Assembly (NCBI RefSeq): GCF_001598235.1
Contig: NZ_BCYO01000002.1
Location: 342,416 to 406,415, forward strand
Direction of reading: 5' to 3'
Source of the DNA: Polaromonas jejuensis NBRC 106434
Lineage (GTDB): Bacteria > Pseudomonadota > Gammaproteobacteria > Burkholderiales > Burkholderiaceae_C
Length of the DNA stretch: 64,000 bases
Shown here: positions 1-8,845 of the stretch, in pieces
Position numbering within the stretch: the stretch's first letter is position 1
Layout of the letters: each line of letters opens with the position of its first letter
Made by a program: the position numbers and the translations under genes
Notes under the pieces: model-generated
The model's database searches: none
The model's input: only the letters and a program-made list of their open reading frames with translations
What the model was told of the DNA's origin: nothing

Positions 1-834
1 CGCGACCATGCCAATCTGGACGAAGACTTGCTCTCGGTCGACGACGTCGCGCGCGAGGCTGCGCTCCTGGCCGGCGCGGGGCCTTCGCGCGAGCGCATCG
101 CCGAGCTGGCCGGCGGCAAGCCACTGCTGTCCATCGAGAGCCTGCATGCAGGTTACGGCAAGATGGAGATTCTCCACGGCGTGAACCTGCAGGTGGCCGC
201 CGGTCAGTCGCTGTGCATGATCGGCCCCAACGGTGCCGGAAAATCCACGGTGTTGCATTCCATCTACGGTTTCACGCGCATCACCGCAGGCAGCATCCGC
301 GTCAACGGCGAGGACATCACGCGCTTGTCGCCGAACCAAAAGCTTAAAGCTTGCGGAATCGCCTATGTCCTGCAGGACAACTCGGTGTTCCCCGACATGA
401 CGGTGGAGGAAAACGTCCTGATGGGAGGCTACCTGCTGGCGCACCCCGACCAGGCCAGGGAAGCCGCCGAACGTGTGTTTGCAAAGTACCCAAGCCTGGC
501 CCATCGCCGCCGCCGGCCGGCGCGCGTGCTGTCAGGCGGGGAGCGGCGCCTGCTCGAAATCTCGCGTGCGCTGGTGATGAATCCGCGCATCCTGTTGGTG
601 GACGAGCCTTCGATCGGACTGGAGCCGCGCTTCATCGATATGGTGTTTGAAATCCTGTCCGACCTGCAGCGCGGCGAGGGCAAAGCCATCATCATGGTCG
701 AGCAGAACGCGAAGAAGGGTCTGCAATTCGCCGACATCGGCTACGCGCTGGTTTCGGGGTCGGTCGCCATTGCGGGAACGGGCGCCGAACTGCTCGAAAA
801 TCCCGACGTTGGGCGCCTGTTTCTCGGCGCCTAG
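1..834 (+). CDS. Branched-chain amino acid-type ABC transporter ATP-binding protein (5' end outside window)
   Basis: ATPase subunit of a Liv/Urt-type ABC importer that would energise uptake through membrane permeases not in this window. Counting from a TTG at 28, a Walker A motif (GPNGAGKS) is at about residues 66-73, the LSGGE signature at 168-172 and Walker B (ILLVDEP) at 188-194, followed by the VEQN switch typical of LivF. The reading frame is open to the window edge and about 35 residues precede the usual LivF start, so the true start is probably upstream or the protein has an N-terminal extension. The rest of the operon would lie to the left. Family call is firm; substrate unknown. Confidence 0.88.
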   Translation, partial: RDHANLDEDLLSVDDVAREAALLAGAGPSRERIAELAGGKPLLSIESLHAGYGKMEILHGVNLQVAAGQSLCMIGPNGAGKSTVLHSIYGFTRITAGSIRVNGEDITRLSPNQKLKACGIAYVLQDNSVFPDMTVEENVLMGGYLLAHPDQAREAAERVFAKYPSLAHRRRRPARVLSGGERRLLEISRALVMNPRILLVDEPSIGLEPRFIDMVFEILSDLQRGEGKAIIMVEQNAKKGLQFADIGYALVSGSVAIAGTGAELLENPDVGRLFLGA

Positions 835-887
835 CTGACCGATTCTTGATTCGACGCGAATCCAGCCATTGGAAGCCTCCGTCGGGA

Positions 888-1382
888 TCACGGGTCAGAT
901 TTCTTTGGATGGTCCAGCGTCACTTGGTCGGGCTTGGACTTGCCGATGGCTGACCACGACTTCGCATGGAAAGTGAATTCGGCGATGGCGCACGTCGGCA
1001 TGTGGGTAATCTCAGTGGAGAGGTATTGCGCGAGTTCGGTCAACTCAGGGTTGTGGCCAACCAGCATCACCCGCTCCAGCTTGTGGTCAAGCTCCTGGAT
1101 GACATCGAGCAAGTCATCCATCTGGCCGGCATACAGCCGATGATTCACCACGATGTCCTTTCGCTTGTAATCCAGCATCTTGGCGATGACCACCGCCGTC
1201 GCGAGCGCGCGCTTTGCCGGACTCGACATGATCAAATCAGCCTTGACATTGCGCTCCACCAATCGCTTGCCCATCTTTGCGACGTCGCGCTCGCCGCGAT
1301 CGTCTAATGGCCTGTCTCGGTCTGGCAATGCAGCGTCATCCCAACTCGACTTGGCGTGGCGAATGAGGAATAGTGTTTTCAT
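888..1382 (-). CDS. sixA: Phosphohistidine phosphatase SixA-type
   Basis: Small histidine phosphatase (164 aa) that removes phosphate from phosphohistidine, as E. coli SixA does on HPt domains or the nitrogen PTS. The RHAKSSW motif at residues 8-14 carries the catalytic His9; SSPAKRA (Arg58) and GHNPE (His110) are the other active-site segments of the branch. The frame is open upstream of 1382, but the family begins at this ATG and a purine-rich AGGATG lies just before it. It converges on the ABC ATPase gene. Substrate is inferred from family only. Confidence 0.88.
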   Translation of the reverse strand: MKTLFLIRHAKSSWDDAALPDRDRPLDDRGERDVAKMGKRLVERNVKADLIMSSPAKRALATAVVIAKMLDYKRKDIVVNHRLYAGQMDDLLDVIQELDHKLERVMLVGHNPELTELAQYLSTEITHMPTCAIAEFTFHAKSWSAIGKSKPDQVTLDHPKKSDP

Positions 1383-2046
1383 ATCACATCCTATATGGCC
1401 GGGGTAGCCAATGTCTATGGCCTCGTCGTGCTCGTCGTACTGGCTCTCGCTGTCCATCACAGCAAGTTCGGCCTGCTGCACCGCATCAAGGTGATGGGGG
1501 TCGCTCAACTGTCCATGGAAACAGGTCAAGCTCGGTGATGACTTGCTGCTCGAATGACAGGAAGGCAGCGTTTGCGGGTATTGGCGACCGGCAGCTTTCA
1601 GGTTGCCCAATAGCCTTCCCGTCAGATGCCGTTCGTGGCGTTCGGCATCGTCCCCAAAGGTGAAGTTCTGTACCTCTCATGAAATTGCCGGAAAGCAGGC
1701 GTTGGCCCACTGACGTTCGACGAGATTGGCGCCGGGAGGCGTCCGCTCTGCGGAGAGGTGATTGCCGGGGCCAAACGCCGCGCGACCGCCCGGTTGCCGA
1801 CCACGCGGTTGACGTCGAGCGGTCCGGCGAGGCCGGCTTGCGCCGACTCTCCGTGGATGCACCAGCCGCATTGATCCGTGCACTCAAAGCGTCATGCCTG
1901 CCGTGGCTCGCTGAGCGCCGCGCACCTCGGACCACTTCCATGCTGTGGACATACACCACGCGCTGGACCGCGATCTTGCGCTCGGCCATGATTACAGAGT
2001 TTCCGCTCCCCAGTGATGAACTCAAGCCCGTCGTCGAACCGAAGCG
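1383..2046. other. Intergenic stretch with only weak coding remnants
   Basis: About 660 bases without a convincing gene. A 47-codon frame on the plus strand at 1395-1538 encodes a hydrophobic stretch (YGLVVLVVLALAV) and could be a remnant of a membrane protein. From 1624 a plus-strand frame reads protein-like but is interrupted by TGA at 1679-1681. Neither was assigned to a family. I see no tRNA, terminator or complete insertion sequence. Confidence 0.4.
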
Positions 2047-2784
2047 ATGGCCACACCCACCGTCCGCATTGTTGCCGCAGCGCTCCTCTTGACCATGACA
2101 GGGGCACAGACCGCCGCAGCCGAAGACTTCGCGTCCGAGCGCCGGCGGATGACGGAGGAGATCACGGTGCTCGCTGGCGAGACCCGCGCCGAGATCGGCA
2201 AGCGAGCCCTCGATGAGCGCGTGATGGCCGTCATGGGGAAGGTGCCGCGACACGAGTTCGTTCCCGCTAGCCAGCTTCCCTATGCCTACCAGAACCGGCC
2301 CCTGCCGATCGGCCATGGGCAGACCATCTCGCAGCCTTACATCGTGGCGCTGATGACCGATCTGGCCAGGGTGGAACCCGGCCACAAGGTGCTCGAGGTC
2401 GGCACCGGTTCGGGCTATCAGGCGGCGGTGATGGCGCATCTGGCCCGTGCTGTCTACACCATCGAGATCGTCGAGCCGCTGGGGCTGCAGGCCCAGCAAC
2501 GCCTGCAGAAGCTGGGCTACGACAACGTCCAGGTGCGGGTGGGCGACGGCTACCACGGCTGGGAGGAACATGCGCCGTACGACGCGATCCTCGTCACTGC
2601 GGCAGCCAGCCACATTCCGCCGCCGCTCATCCGCCAGCTCAAGGCCGGCGGCAGGATGGTGATTCCGGTGGGCGCAGCGTTCATGGTCCAGCAATTGATG
2701 CTGGTCGAGAAAAACAGCGATGGGACGATCTCGACCCGGCAGATCCTGCCGGTGCGCTTCGTTCCGTTGACCGGCAAGCGTTGA
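2047..2784 (+). CDS. pcm: Exported protein-L-isoaspartate O-methyltransferase-like protein
   Basis: SAM-dependent methyltransferase of the PCMT family (245 aa), which repairs isoaspartyl residues in damaged proteins. GHGQTISQP at about residues 89-97 and the SAM-binding VLEVGTGSGYQ at 115-125 are the family hallmarks. Unlike cytosolic Pcm, it begins with a hydrophobic leader (about residues 7-25, ending AAAED) that looks like a Sec signal peptide, so it probably acts in the periplasm. It lies 13 bases upstream of a membrane-bound spermidine-synthase-like gene and may be cotranscribed with it. A periplasmic SAM supply is not obvious, so its activity is uncertain. Confidence 0.82.
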   Translation: MATPTVRIVAAALLLTMTGAQTAAAEDFASERRRMTEEITVLAGETRAEIGKRALDERVMAVMGKVPRHEFVPASQLPYAYQNRPLPIGHGQTISQPYIVALMTDLARVEPGHKVLEVGTGSGYQAAVMAHLARAVYTIEIVEPLGLQAQQRLQKLGYDNVQVRVGDGYHGWEEHAPYDAILVTAAASHIPPPLIRQLKAGGRMVIPVGAAFMVQQLMLVEKNSDGTISTRQILPVRFVPLTGKR

Positions 2785-2797
2785 GCCAGGAACGCTG

Positions 2798-5248
2798 ATG
2801 GCCGGGACACGCGCGCCTGCGCCTGGCGGGGCCGCCCCACCGGTGATCGCCGTGGCCCTGATCTCGGCCGCCGCGCTGGCCTACGAAATCCTGCTGATGC
2901 GGCTGTTCTCCATCATTCTGTGGCACCACTTCGCCTACATGATCATCAGCCTGGCGCTGCTCGGCTACGGCGCCAGCGGCGCCGTGCTGACCTTGGCGCA
3001 ACGCGCAGTGCAGCAGCGCTTTGCGCCGCTGTTCAGCGCGGCCGCCGCGGCGTTCGGGGTCAGCGCCATCGTCTGCTTTTCGCTGGCGCAGCGCGTGCCG
3101 TTCAATCCGCTGGAAATCCTCTGGGATCCGCGCCAGCCGGCCTACCTGCTGGCGGTCTACCTGCTGCTTCTGCTGCCCTTCCTGTGCGCCGGCGCCTGCG
3201 TGTGCATGGCCTTGTCGTGCTTTCGCGGCATGGTGCCCCGCATCTACAGCTTCGACATTCTGGGCGCGGGGGCGGGAAGCCTGGGCGTAGTGGCCCTGCT
3301 GTTCGTGCTGTCGCCGGCCGATGCATTGAAGCTGATCGGGGCCTTGGGATGGGTCGCCGCGGCGGTGGCGTGGCTCGAATGCGGTGGCCCCAGGCGCTGG
3401 CCGGCGGGCCTGCTGATGGCCTTGGCCGGCCTGCCCTTGCTGTTGCCGCAAGCCTGGGTTGCACCCACCATGTCGCCGTACAAGGAACTGTCACAGATCT
3501 TGCGCATTCCCGAAGCCCGGCTGGTGGTCGAGCAATCGAGCCCGCTGGGCCTCGTCAGCGTGGTCGAGAGTCCGCGCATTCCGCTACGCCACGCACCGGG
3601 ATTGAGCCTCAATGCAACGACCGAGCCGCCGCCGCAGTTGGGGGTCTTCATCGACGGCGAAGGCCTCAACGCGCTGACCCGATTCGACGGGCGGCAGGGC
3701 AGCCTGGTCCATCTCGACCAGATCAGCTCGGCACTGCCCTATCACCTGCTGCGCCATCCGCGCGTGCTGGTGCTGGGGGCCGGCGCCGGGGCGGATGTGC
3801 TGCAGGCCCACTATCACGACGCCAGGCAGATCGATGCGGTGGAGCTGAACCCCCAGGTCGTCGATCTGGTAGCGCGCCGCTTCGCGGACTATGCGGGCGG
3901 CCTCTATTCGGGCATCGCGCGCGTGCATGTGGCCGAAGCGCGCGGCTTCGTCGCGGCCAGCGCGGAACGCTACGACCTCATCCAGGTGGCGCTGCTCGAT
4001 TCCTTCAGCGCTTCCTCGGCCGGCCTCTACGCGCTGTCAGAAAACTATCTCTACACGGTCGAAGCCTTGCAGGACGATCTGCGGCATTTGCAGCCCGGCG
4101 GGCTGCTGGCGATCACGCGCTGGGTCACGCTGCCGCCGCGCGATGCGCTCAAGCTCTTTGCCGCCGCCGTGGTGGCGCTGGAGCAATCGGGCGTCGCTGA
4201 CCCCGGGTCACGGCTCGCCCTGGTGCGCAGCTGGAAGACCAGCACACTGCTTGTCAAGAACGGCGCCTTCGACGGCGCGGACATCGCGGCGATCAAGGCG
4301 TTCTGCGTCGCCCGCTCGTTCGATCTGGCGTTCTATCCCGGCATGCGGCCGGAGGAAGCGAACCGCTACAACGTGGTCGAACCTCCCGACCTGTTCGACG
4401 GTGCCGCGGCGCTGTTGGGTCCGGGCAGGGAAGAGTTCCTGCAGGGCTACAAGTTCCACATTGCCCCGGCCACCGACGACAAGCCGCACTTCTTCCACTT
4501 CTTCAAGTGGCGCTCGCTGCCCGAGCTCTGGTCGCTGAAGGGGCAAGGTGGCTTGCCGCTGCTGGAATGGGGCTATCCGGTGCTCGTGGCGACGCTTGTT
4601 CAAGCGGCGATCGCGAGCCTGCTGTTGATCGGCCTGCCCTTGGCATGGGTCACATGGGTCGGCGCCCGGCAGAACAACCGAATGCCACTCGCCGGACCGC
4701 GCGGCCGCATCCTCGTCTACTTTCTGGCGATCGGTTTCGGCTTCATGTTCATCGAGATCGCGTTCATCCAGAAGTTCGTTCTGTTTCTGAGCCACCCGCT
4801 CTATGCGGTCGCGGTCGTGCTGTTCGCGTTTCTGCTGTTCGCCGGAATCGGCAGCCGCGTTTCCGGGCGCTTGGCAGAAGGCGCCAGGGCCATGCGGTAC
4901 CCGGTGGCGGCGGTGGCGGGCGCCATTTGCCTGTCAGCGGCGCTTTGCCTGGTCCTGCTTTCCTGGCTCTTCCAGCACCCGATGGGGCTGCCGGACGCGG
5001 CGAGGATCCTGATCTCGGCCGCCCTCATCGCCCCGCTGGCGTTCTTCATGGGCATGCCGTTCCCCTTGGGCTTGGCGAAGGTGGAGGCAACAGATGCCCG
5101 GCTCATTCCCTGGGCCTGGGGTATCAACGGCTGCGCGTCGGTCACCGGGGCGGTGCTGGCCACGCTGCTCGCGATCCATATCGGATTCACCGCCGTGGTC
5201 GTGGCTGCGCTGGTTCTGTATGGGGTTGCGGCTGCGGCTCGTCCTTGA
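2798..5248 (+). CDS. Membrane-embedded spermidine synthase-like methyltransferase-fold protein
   Basis: An 816-aa protein with several hydrophobic segments in residues 1-215, a soluble Rossmann domain in the middle and more membrane segments from about 585 to the end. The central domain has a glycine-rich SAM/decarboxy-SAM binding motif (VLVLGAGAGADVL, about 322-334), an acidic VELNP strand and an LLDSFSASSAG loop (about 400) in the position of the polyamine synthase gatekeeper. Known aminopropyltransferases are soluble and about 290 aa; this large membrane-fused class is widespread but poorly characterised. It follows the exported PCMT gene closely. Substrate unknown; polyamine synthesis should not be assumed. 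Confidence 0.75.
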   Translation: MAGTRAPAPGGAAPPVIAVALISAAALAYEILLMRLFSIILWHHFAYMIISLALLGYGASGAVLTLAQRAVQQRFAPLFSAAAAAFGVSAIVCFSLAQRVPFNPLEILWDPRQPAYLLAVYLLLLLPFLCAGACVCMALSCFRGMVPRIYSFDILGAGAGSLGVVALLFVLSPADALKLIGALGWVAAAVAWLECGGPRRWPAGLLMALAGLPLLLPQAWVAPTMSPYKELSQILRIPEARLVVEQSSPLGLVSVVESPRIPLRHAPGLSLNATTEPPPQLGVFIDGEGLNALTRFDGRQGSLVHLDQISSALPYHLLRHPRVLVLGAGAGADVLQAHYHDARQIDAVELNPQVVDLVARRFADYAGGLYSGIARVHVAEARGFVAASAERYDLIQVALLDSFSASSAGLYALSENYLYTVEALQDDLRHLQPGGLLAITRWVTLPPRDALKLFAAAVVALEQSGVADPGSRLALVRSWKTSTLLVKNGAFDGADIAAIKAFCVARSFDLAFYPGMRPEEANRYNVVEPPDLFDGAAALLGPGREEFLQGYKFHIAPATDDKPHFFHFFKWRSLPELWSLKGQGGLPLLEWGYPVLVATLVQAAIASLLLIGLPLAWVTWVGARQNNRMPLAGPRGRILVYFLAIGFGFMFIEIAFIQKFVLFLSHPLYAVAVVLFAFLLFAGIGSRVSGRLAEGARAMRYPVAAVAGAICLSAALCLVLLSWLFQHPMGLPDAARILISAALIAPLAFFMGMPFPLGLAKVEATDARLIPWAWGINGCASVTGAVLATLLAIHIGFTAVVVAALVLYGVAAAARP

Positions 5249-5278
5249 CACTTCATGCGCGCCGCGCGTCATCCCGCA

Positions 5279-5467
5279 TCACCACCTGTTGCGCAACTCA
5301 CGAAGCTTGAGGAACACCGTCTTGGCATCGGGTTCCTCCGGGAGATCCGGAGAGCTTTCACGCAACTGGGCGACCAAACTCGGGCTTGTGAGGCGGAAGA
5401 AGGTATTGAACTGCTCTTCATCCTTGAGCGTGGAGGCGACCGAGGTCTTCGAGGCATGACCGGCCAC
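5279..5467 (-). CDS. Small hypothetical protein or gene fragment
   Basis: A 62-aa frame starting at GTG. Its composition is protein-like (mixed charged and hydrophobic; TVFLKLRELRNRW at the C-terminus), whereas the complementary plus-strand frame looks like an antisense shadow. No family was recognised and no good ribosome binding site is seen, so it may be the 3' end of a decayed longer gene. Confidence 0.3.
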   Translation of the reverse strand: MAGHASKTSVASTLKDEEQFNTFFRLTSPSLVAQLRESSPDLPEEPDAKTVFLKLRELRNRW

Positions 5468-5759
5468 GCGGGGAAGCCGGGCCCGGACAGCGCCGTTGGC
5501 CGGCTCCAGCGAGCGTCATCAGGCCACAGTTCGGCGGGTCACCGGGCGCCGGGCGGCTCCTACTACAGTAGAACAGGAAAGCGGACCGTCGCGAGTGACT
5601 GGATTTGGTGGCGGGTACTCAGAGTATTGAAATCGTCGCCACATTGCCGACCAATAACCAACAGCCCTGAGTGACCGGTCTGGAGCAAGCAGATCGAAAA
5701 GCTGTATGACAGCAGTCAGTCTCAAGCCGCCACCCACTTATTGCCCCGCTGCCAGATTC

Positions 5760-5885
5760 AAGCGCGACGGCGCGCTGACGATGAACACCAAGGTGTTCAC
5801 CGCCAGGACCGATCGACAGCACCGCCATGCACACCCCGATCATCGCGGCCGAGGTATGCAGGATGGGGGCGCCGTCCCCGACTCC
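5760..5885 (-). pseudogene. Frameshifted fragment of a small membrane protein
   Basis: On the minus strand one frame reads HTSAAMIGVCMAVLSIG, a hydrophobic helix; just downstream a different frame continues with NTLVFIVSA, a second hydrophobic segment. This looks like a two-helix membrane protein broken by a frameshift. No start or stop of an intact gene can be placed. Family not identified. Confidence 0.28.
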
Positions 5886-5886
5886 G

Positions 5887-6339
5887 TCATGAACGGGTCT
5901 CACCTGTGCCGGCTGGCCAGAGGAAAACCGCCTTCGTCGGCTGGCCGTGCTTGACGACTACCTTCTCGTGCAGCGTCTTGCCCGCCAGCGTTGCATCGAC
6001 AACGTAGGGCCCCGGCGCCAGCTTGACCAGCAGGAACGGTCCGTCCGAGGTGGCCTCCAGGGCGGCATGCCCCTTGGCGTCGCGCACCACCACTTTCACG
6101 TTGGCCGCGAAGACGTCGCGCTGCTTGTCCTTTACGGCGAACTCGAGCGTCAACGGCCATTGCTTGCTGGCGCGTTCGATCGCTGTGGACTCAACCTTGC
6201 CGATGCCGCCGCTCAGGTACTCGACGTCGCCACTCTTGTGCACGGGCGGCAGAGCGATCGCGGTCTGTGCGACGGCACCGCCCATCGTCAGCGCGCCCAG
6301 GGTCGCTGCCATGGCGGCCTTATGGATCAGGGTTTTCAT
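5887..6339 (-). CDS. Small exported protein with carboxypeptidase-regulatory-like (beta-sandwich) fold
   Basis: A 150-aa protein with a Sec signal peptide (residues 1 to about 25, ending GGAVAQ). The mature part resembles the carboxypeptidase regulatory-like or transthyretin-like beta sandwich seen in many small periplasmic proteins, with the run GPFLLVKLAPGPYVVDATLAGKTL split over two strands as in that family. The ATG at 6339 was chosen over an upstream in-frame ATG because AGGAG lies 7-8 bases before it and the signal peptide begins there. Function unknown; probably periplasmic. Confidence 0.7.
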   Translation of the reverse strand: MKTLIHKAAMAATLGALTMGGAVAQTAIALPPVHKSGDVEYLSGGIGKVESTAIERASKQWPLTLEFAVKDKQRDVFAANVKVVVRDAKGHAALEATSDGPFLLVKLAPGPYVVDATLAGKTLHEKVVVKHGQPTKAVFLWPAGTGETRS

Positions 6340-6495
6340 CTCTAATCTCCTGGTGGAGTCATGGAACAGCGAATCAACGCAGTGCGCTGCTCCGGGCACT
6401 GCCGTGCGGGCCGTCGATCAGCTGACACGCACCGGTACGAAGACCTCCTGCAGCAAGCGGTTGTGCTCTTGAATCTACGACAGGTACCTCATCGA

Positions 6496-7194
6496 TCAGA
6501 ACGTCATCCAGTCGCCATATGGCATGCGCCTATCCTCTACACCGCACACGCCGGGAATATTCTCTGCAGCGATGCGCGCGGCCTGCTTGTCGGCCTCGCG
6601 CTGGAACGCGCCAACATAGCTCACGACACCGTGGTGCACAAAGACGTTGGACCAATTCCCGGACCACCAGGATTGCCTGCCTAGCTCCTCGAGCAATCGC
6701 ACCCGGATTGCCTCGTCGTCCATCCGTTGCGGGGACGGCGCCCTCAGGGCCGTTCTTGCCGCGAGTGCGCGCACCAGATCGGCCCGTGTCACGAGGCCGG
6801 CCAGTTGTCCATCGCGCAGCACGGGTACGCGCCGGATGTGACGCGCCTCGAAGATAGCGGCGATCCGGGCGACCGGCGCGTCCTCCGGTACCGAGACCAC
6901 TTCATGGTTCATGACATCCCTGGCGTGCCCGCCATGGGACTTGACGTACGCAACTGGCGCTGGATCGGTCTGGCTGAGCCGCTGCCACCAGGTACGATAC
7001 GCCACCCGGCCATCTGTGCCGATCTCGTGGCGATGCAGCAGGTCTCCATCGCCGACCACACCGACAACCCTGCCTTCGTCGACGACCAGGACACCGCTGA
7101 TGCGATGTTCCAGCAGGAGCGCGACAATGTCCTGCAAACCCGTGTCGGGAGTAACGGTAATGACGGGTGCCGTCATGATTTCTTTTGCTTTCAT
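6496..7194 (-). CDS. CBS-CBS-BON domain protein
   Basis: A 232-aa protein with two CBS domains (about residues 1-60 and 88-145) followed by a BON domain (about 155-225). CBS pairs bind adenine nucleotides and sense energy state; BON domains bind phospholipid or other surfaces. No signal peptide or membrane segment, so probably cytoplasmic. Its ATG overlaps the stop of the upstream DUF488 gene by four bases (ATGA), indicating translational coupling. Regulatory role inferred; ligand unknown. Confidence 0.85.
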   Translation of the reverse strand: MKAKEIMTAPVITVTPDTGLQDIVALLLEHRISGVLVVDEGRVVGVVGDGDLLHRHEIGTDGRVAYRTWWQRLSQTDPAPVAYVKSHGGHARDVMNHEVVSVPEDAPVARIAAIFEARHIRRVPVLRDGQLAGLVTRADLVRALAARTALRAPSPQRMDDEAIRVRLLEELGRQSWWSGNWSNVFVHHGVVSYVGAFQREADKQAARIAAENIPGVCGVEDRRMPYGDWMTF

Positions 7195-7640
7195 GGCTCA
7201 ACTCCTTTCGCATTGTGGCGCGGGAAGCACCGTTCGATGAGCAGCTCGCGCAGCATGATGGCGTGGCTGTGCAGGGAATCGCGCGCGTCGCAGAGCAGGG
7301 TTGACTTTCCCCGGCGGCGCAGATCGTCGAGCAGCTGAAGCAGGTCGTCGCGTTGTGCGAGTTCAACGCGGTACTTCCGTGCAAACGCCTCCCATCGGCT
7401 CGGGTCATGTCCATACCACCGGCGCAAGGTACTGCTTGGAGCCACGTCCTTGAGCCAGAGGTCCATGACCAGTTGCTGCTTCGCAAGGCCTCGTGGCCAG
7501 AGCCGGTCGACGAGGACGCGCATGCCGTCGCCCACCGATGCGCTTTCGCGGGCGCGCTTCACCGCAACAGCACGGTGCGCCCGGCCCAGATCCCCGGAGC
7601 CGGGCGATGCGGCAGGGTCGATGAGCGGCGATGCGTGCAT
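7191..7640 (-). CDS. DUF488 family protein
   Basis: A 149-aa protein of the DUF488/YeaO family with the conserved block MRVLVDRLWPRG in its N-terminal half and the DLWLKDVAPS segment after it. The biochemical function of the family is unknown. The frame is open further upstream, but the ATG at 7640 is preceded by GGAGAAA at proper spacing and fits family length. It is the first gene of a two-gene operon with the CBS-BON gene. Confidence 0.8.
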   Translation of the reverse strand: MHASPLIDPAASPGSGDLGRAHRAVAVKRARESASVGDGMRVLVDRLWPRGLAKQQLVMDLWLKDVAPSSTLRRWYGHDPSRWEAFARKYRVELAQRDDLLQLLDDLRRRGKSTLLCDARDSLHSHAIMLRELLIERCFPRHNAKGVEP

Positions 7641-7864
7641 GGCGCTTTCTCCGCTGCTCATGCATCCGCGACGACGCGTCGTCCATCGACGAGTCCATCG
7701 GGTATCGGGTACGGTGGAATCCGCCAACGTGGAGACGTTGCCCGGGTCGCTCGACATGGTGTTGCTCCTGCGCCAGGGCCCGGACTGCCATGCCGGCCGC
7801 TCCTGACGAAATCATCTTGCACGCCATTTTCAAGAAAGTAAAACGACTTTTATTTTGATTTAAG

Positions 7865-7879
7865 TGCAATAATTTTGCA
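7865..7879. promoter_or_regulatory. Perfect AT-rich palindrome, candidate LysR operator
   Basis: The sequence TGCAA-TAATT-TTGCA is a perfect inverted repeat with a five-base centre, 20 bases before the LysR gene start, inside the divergent region shared with the DUF488 operon. Placement suggests autoregulation by the adjacent LysR protein. Inference from position and symmetry only. Confidence 0.5.
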
Positions 7880-7898
7880 TACATTCAACCCGTCGGCC

Positions 7899-8792
7899 AT
7901 GGATATCAACCTCGCCCGGACTTTTCTCGAAATCGTGGAGACGCGCAGTTTCCTGCGCGCCGCCGAGCGCCTGCATGTGACCCAGACCTCGGTCAGCGCA
8001 CGCGTTCGCACGCTCGAAGAACTGCTGGGCCGCAAGCTCTTCGTTCGCAACAAGGCCGGCGCCGTGCTCACGCCGGCAGGCGAGCAATTCCTGCCCCACG
8101 CGACCACACTGCTGCAGGTCTGGGAGCGCGCACGCCATCAGGTGGCGGTGCCCGCGGGGCGCCGCGCCGTCCTTGCGGTCGGATGCGAGATCAGCCTCTG
8201 GGATCCGCTGCTGCTGCAATGGCTGCTGTGGATGCGCGCCGCAGCCCCTCACCTGGCCATTCGAACGGAGGTCGGATTCCCGCAGGATCTGCTCGCCAAG
8301 GTAGCAGCCGGCGTGCTCGACCTTGCCATCGTCTACGCCCCGCAGCAGCGGCCCGGCCTGCAGGTCGAACTCCTCATCGCGGAAAAGCTCGTAATGGTCA
8401 CTACGTCCAGGCGCAGCCGAGCGCCGCGCCCGACGGACTACGTCTATGTCGACTGGGGCCCGGAGTTCGCGGTACAGCACGCCCTCGCGTTTCCCGAACT
8501 GTCGAATGCCGGTGTCACGGCCGGACTGGGTCCGCTCGGACGTGAATACCTTCTGGCCGCCGGCGGCACCGGATATTTCCGGCTCGATGTGGTTCGCAGC
8601 CATCTGGAATCGGGACATTTGCACCGGGTGCCCGGCGCGCCAGAGTTCCTCTATCCGGCCTACGCTGTCTACGCAGCGGGAGCTGATCCCAAGCTTGTGA
8701 ATCCGGCCCTGGCAGGCTTCCGGCAGGTGGCGCATCCCCGGCCCCAGACCTCGACGAATGCGGCCCCACGAGACAAGAAGGCATCGCGCTGA
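7899..8792 (+). CDS. LysR family transcriptional regulator
   Basis: A 297-aa LysR regulator: N-terminal winged helix-turn-helix (about residues 3-60, with RAAERLHVTQTSVSARVRTLE) and a C-terminal periplasmic-binding-protein-like effector domain. ATG 7899 (MDINLART) is the usual LysR start; an in-frame ATG 24 bases upstream would add an atypical tail. It is divergent from the DUF488/CBS-BON genes, which it may control. Effector unknown. This regulator is not close to the Nac-like LysR proteins later in the window. Confidence 0.88.
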   Translation: MDINLARTFLEIVETRSFLRAAERLHVTQTSVSARVRTLEELLGRKLFVRNKAGAVLTPAGEQFLPHATTLLQVWERARHQVAVPAGRRAVLAVGCEISLWDPLLLQWLLWMRAAAPHLAIRTEVGFPQDLLAKVAAGVLDLAIVYAPQQRPGLQVELLIAEKLVMVTTSRRSRAPRPTDYVYVDWGPEFAVQHALAFPELSNAGVTAGLGPLGREYLLAAGGTGYFRLDVVRSHLESGHLHRVPGAPEFLYPAYAVYAAGADPKLVNPALAGFRQVAHPRPQTSTNAAPRDKKASR

Positions 8793-8821
8793 TCGGCGCC
8801 GGCGAGTCCTCCATGACACAA

Positions 8822-8845
8822 GCCGGGTGTCGCGCCCCACCCGGC
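8822..8845 (+). terminator. Hairpin downstream of LysR gene
   Basis: GCCGGGTG and CACCCGGC form a perfect 8-bp GC-rich stem with an 8-base loop 30 bases after the LysR stop. No T-tract follows, so intrinsic termination is doubtful. Confidence 0.35.

Larger units (their letters stand above)
5249..5886. other. Gap with decayed genes
   Basis: About 640 bases between the spermidine-synthase-like gene and the next clear gene. It holds one short minus-strand frame (5279-5467) and a minus-strand membrane-protein fragment (about 5760-5885), described separately. No terminator, RNA gene or mobile-element end was recognised. Confidence 0.4.

Noticed and set aside
1486..2694. Long minus-strand open frame (about 400 codons) across the PCMT gene
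   Set aside because: It is antisense to the clear PCMT-like protein, is rich in His, Arg and Gln as GC-rich shadows are, and has no recognisable domain.
7405..7884. Minus-strand frame upstream of and overlapping DUF488, starting near 7827
   Set aside because: It overlaps the DUF488 gene in another frame, has no good ribosome binding site and no recognised domain.
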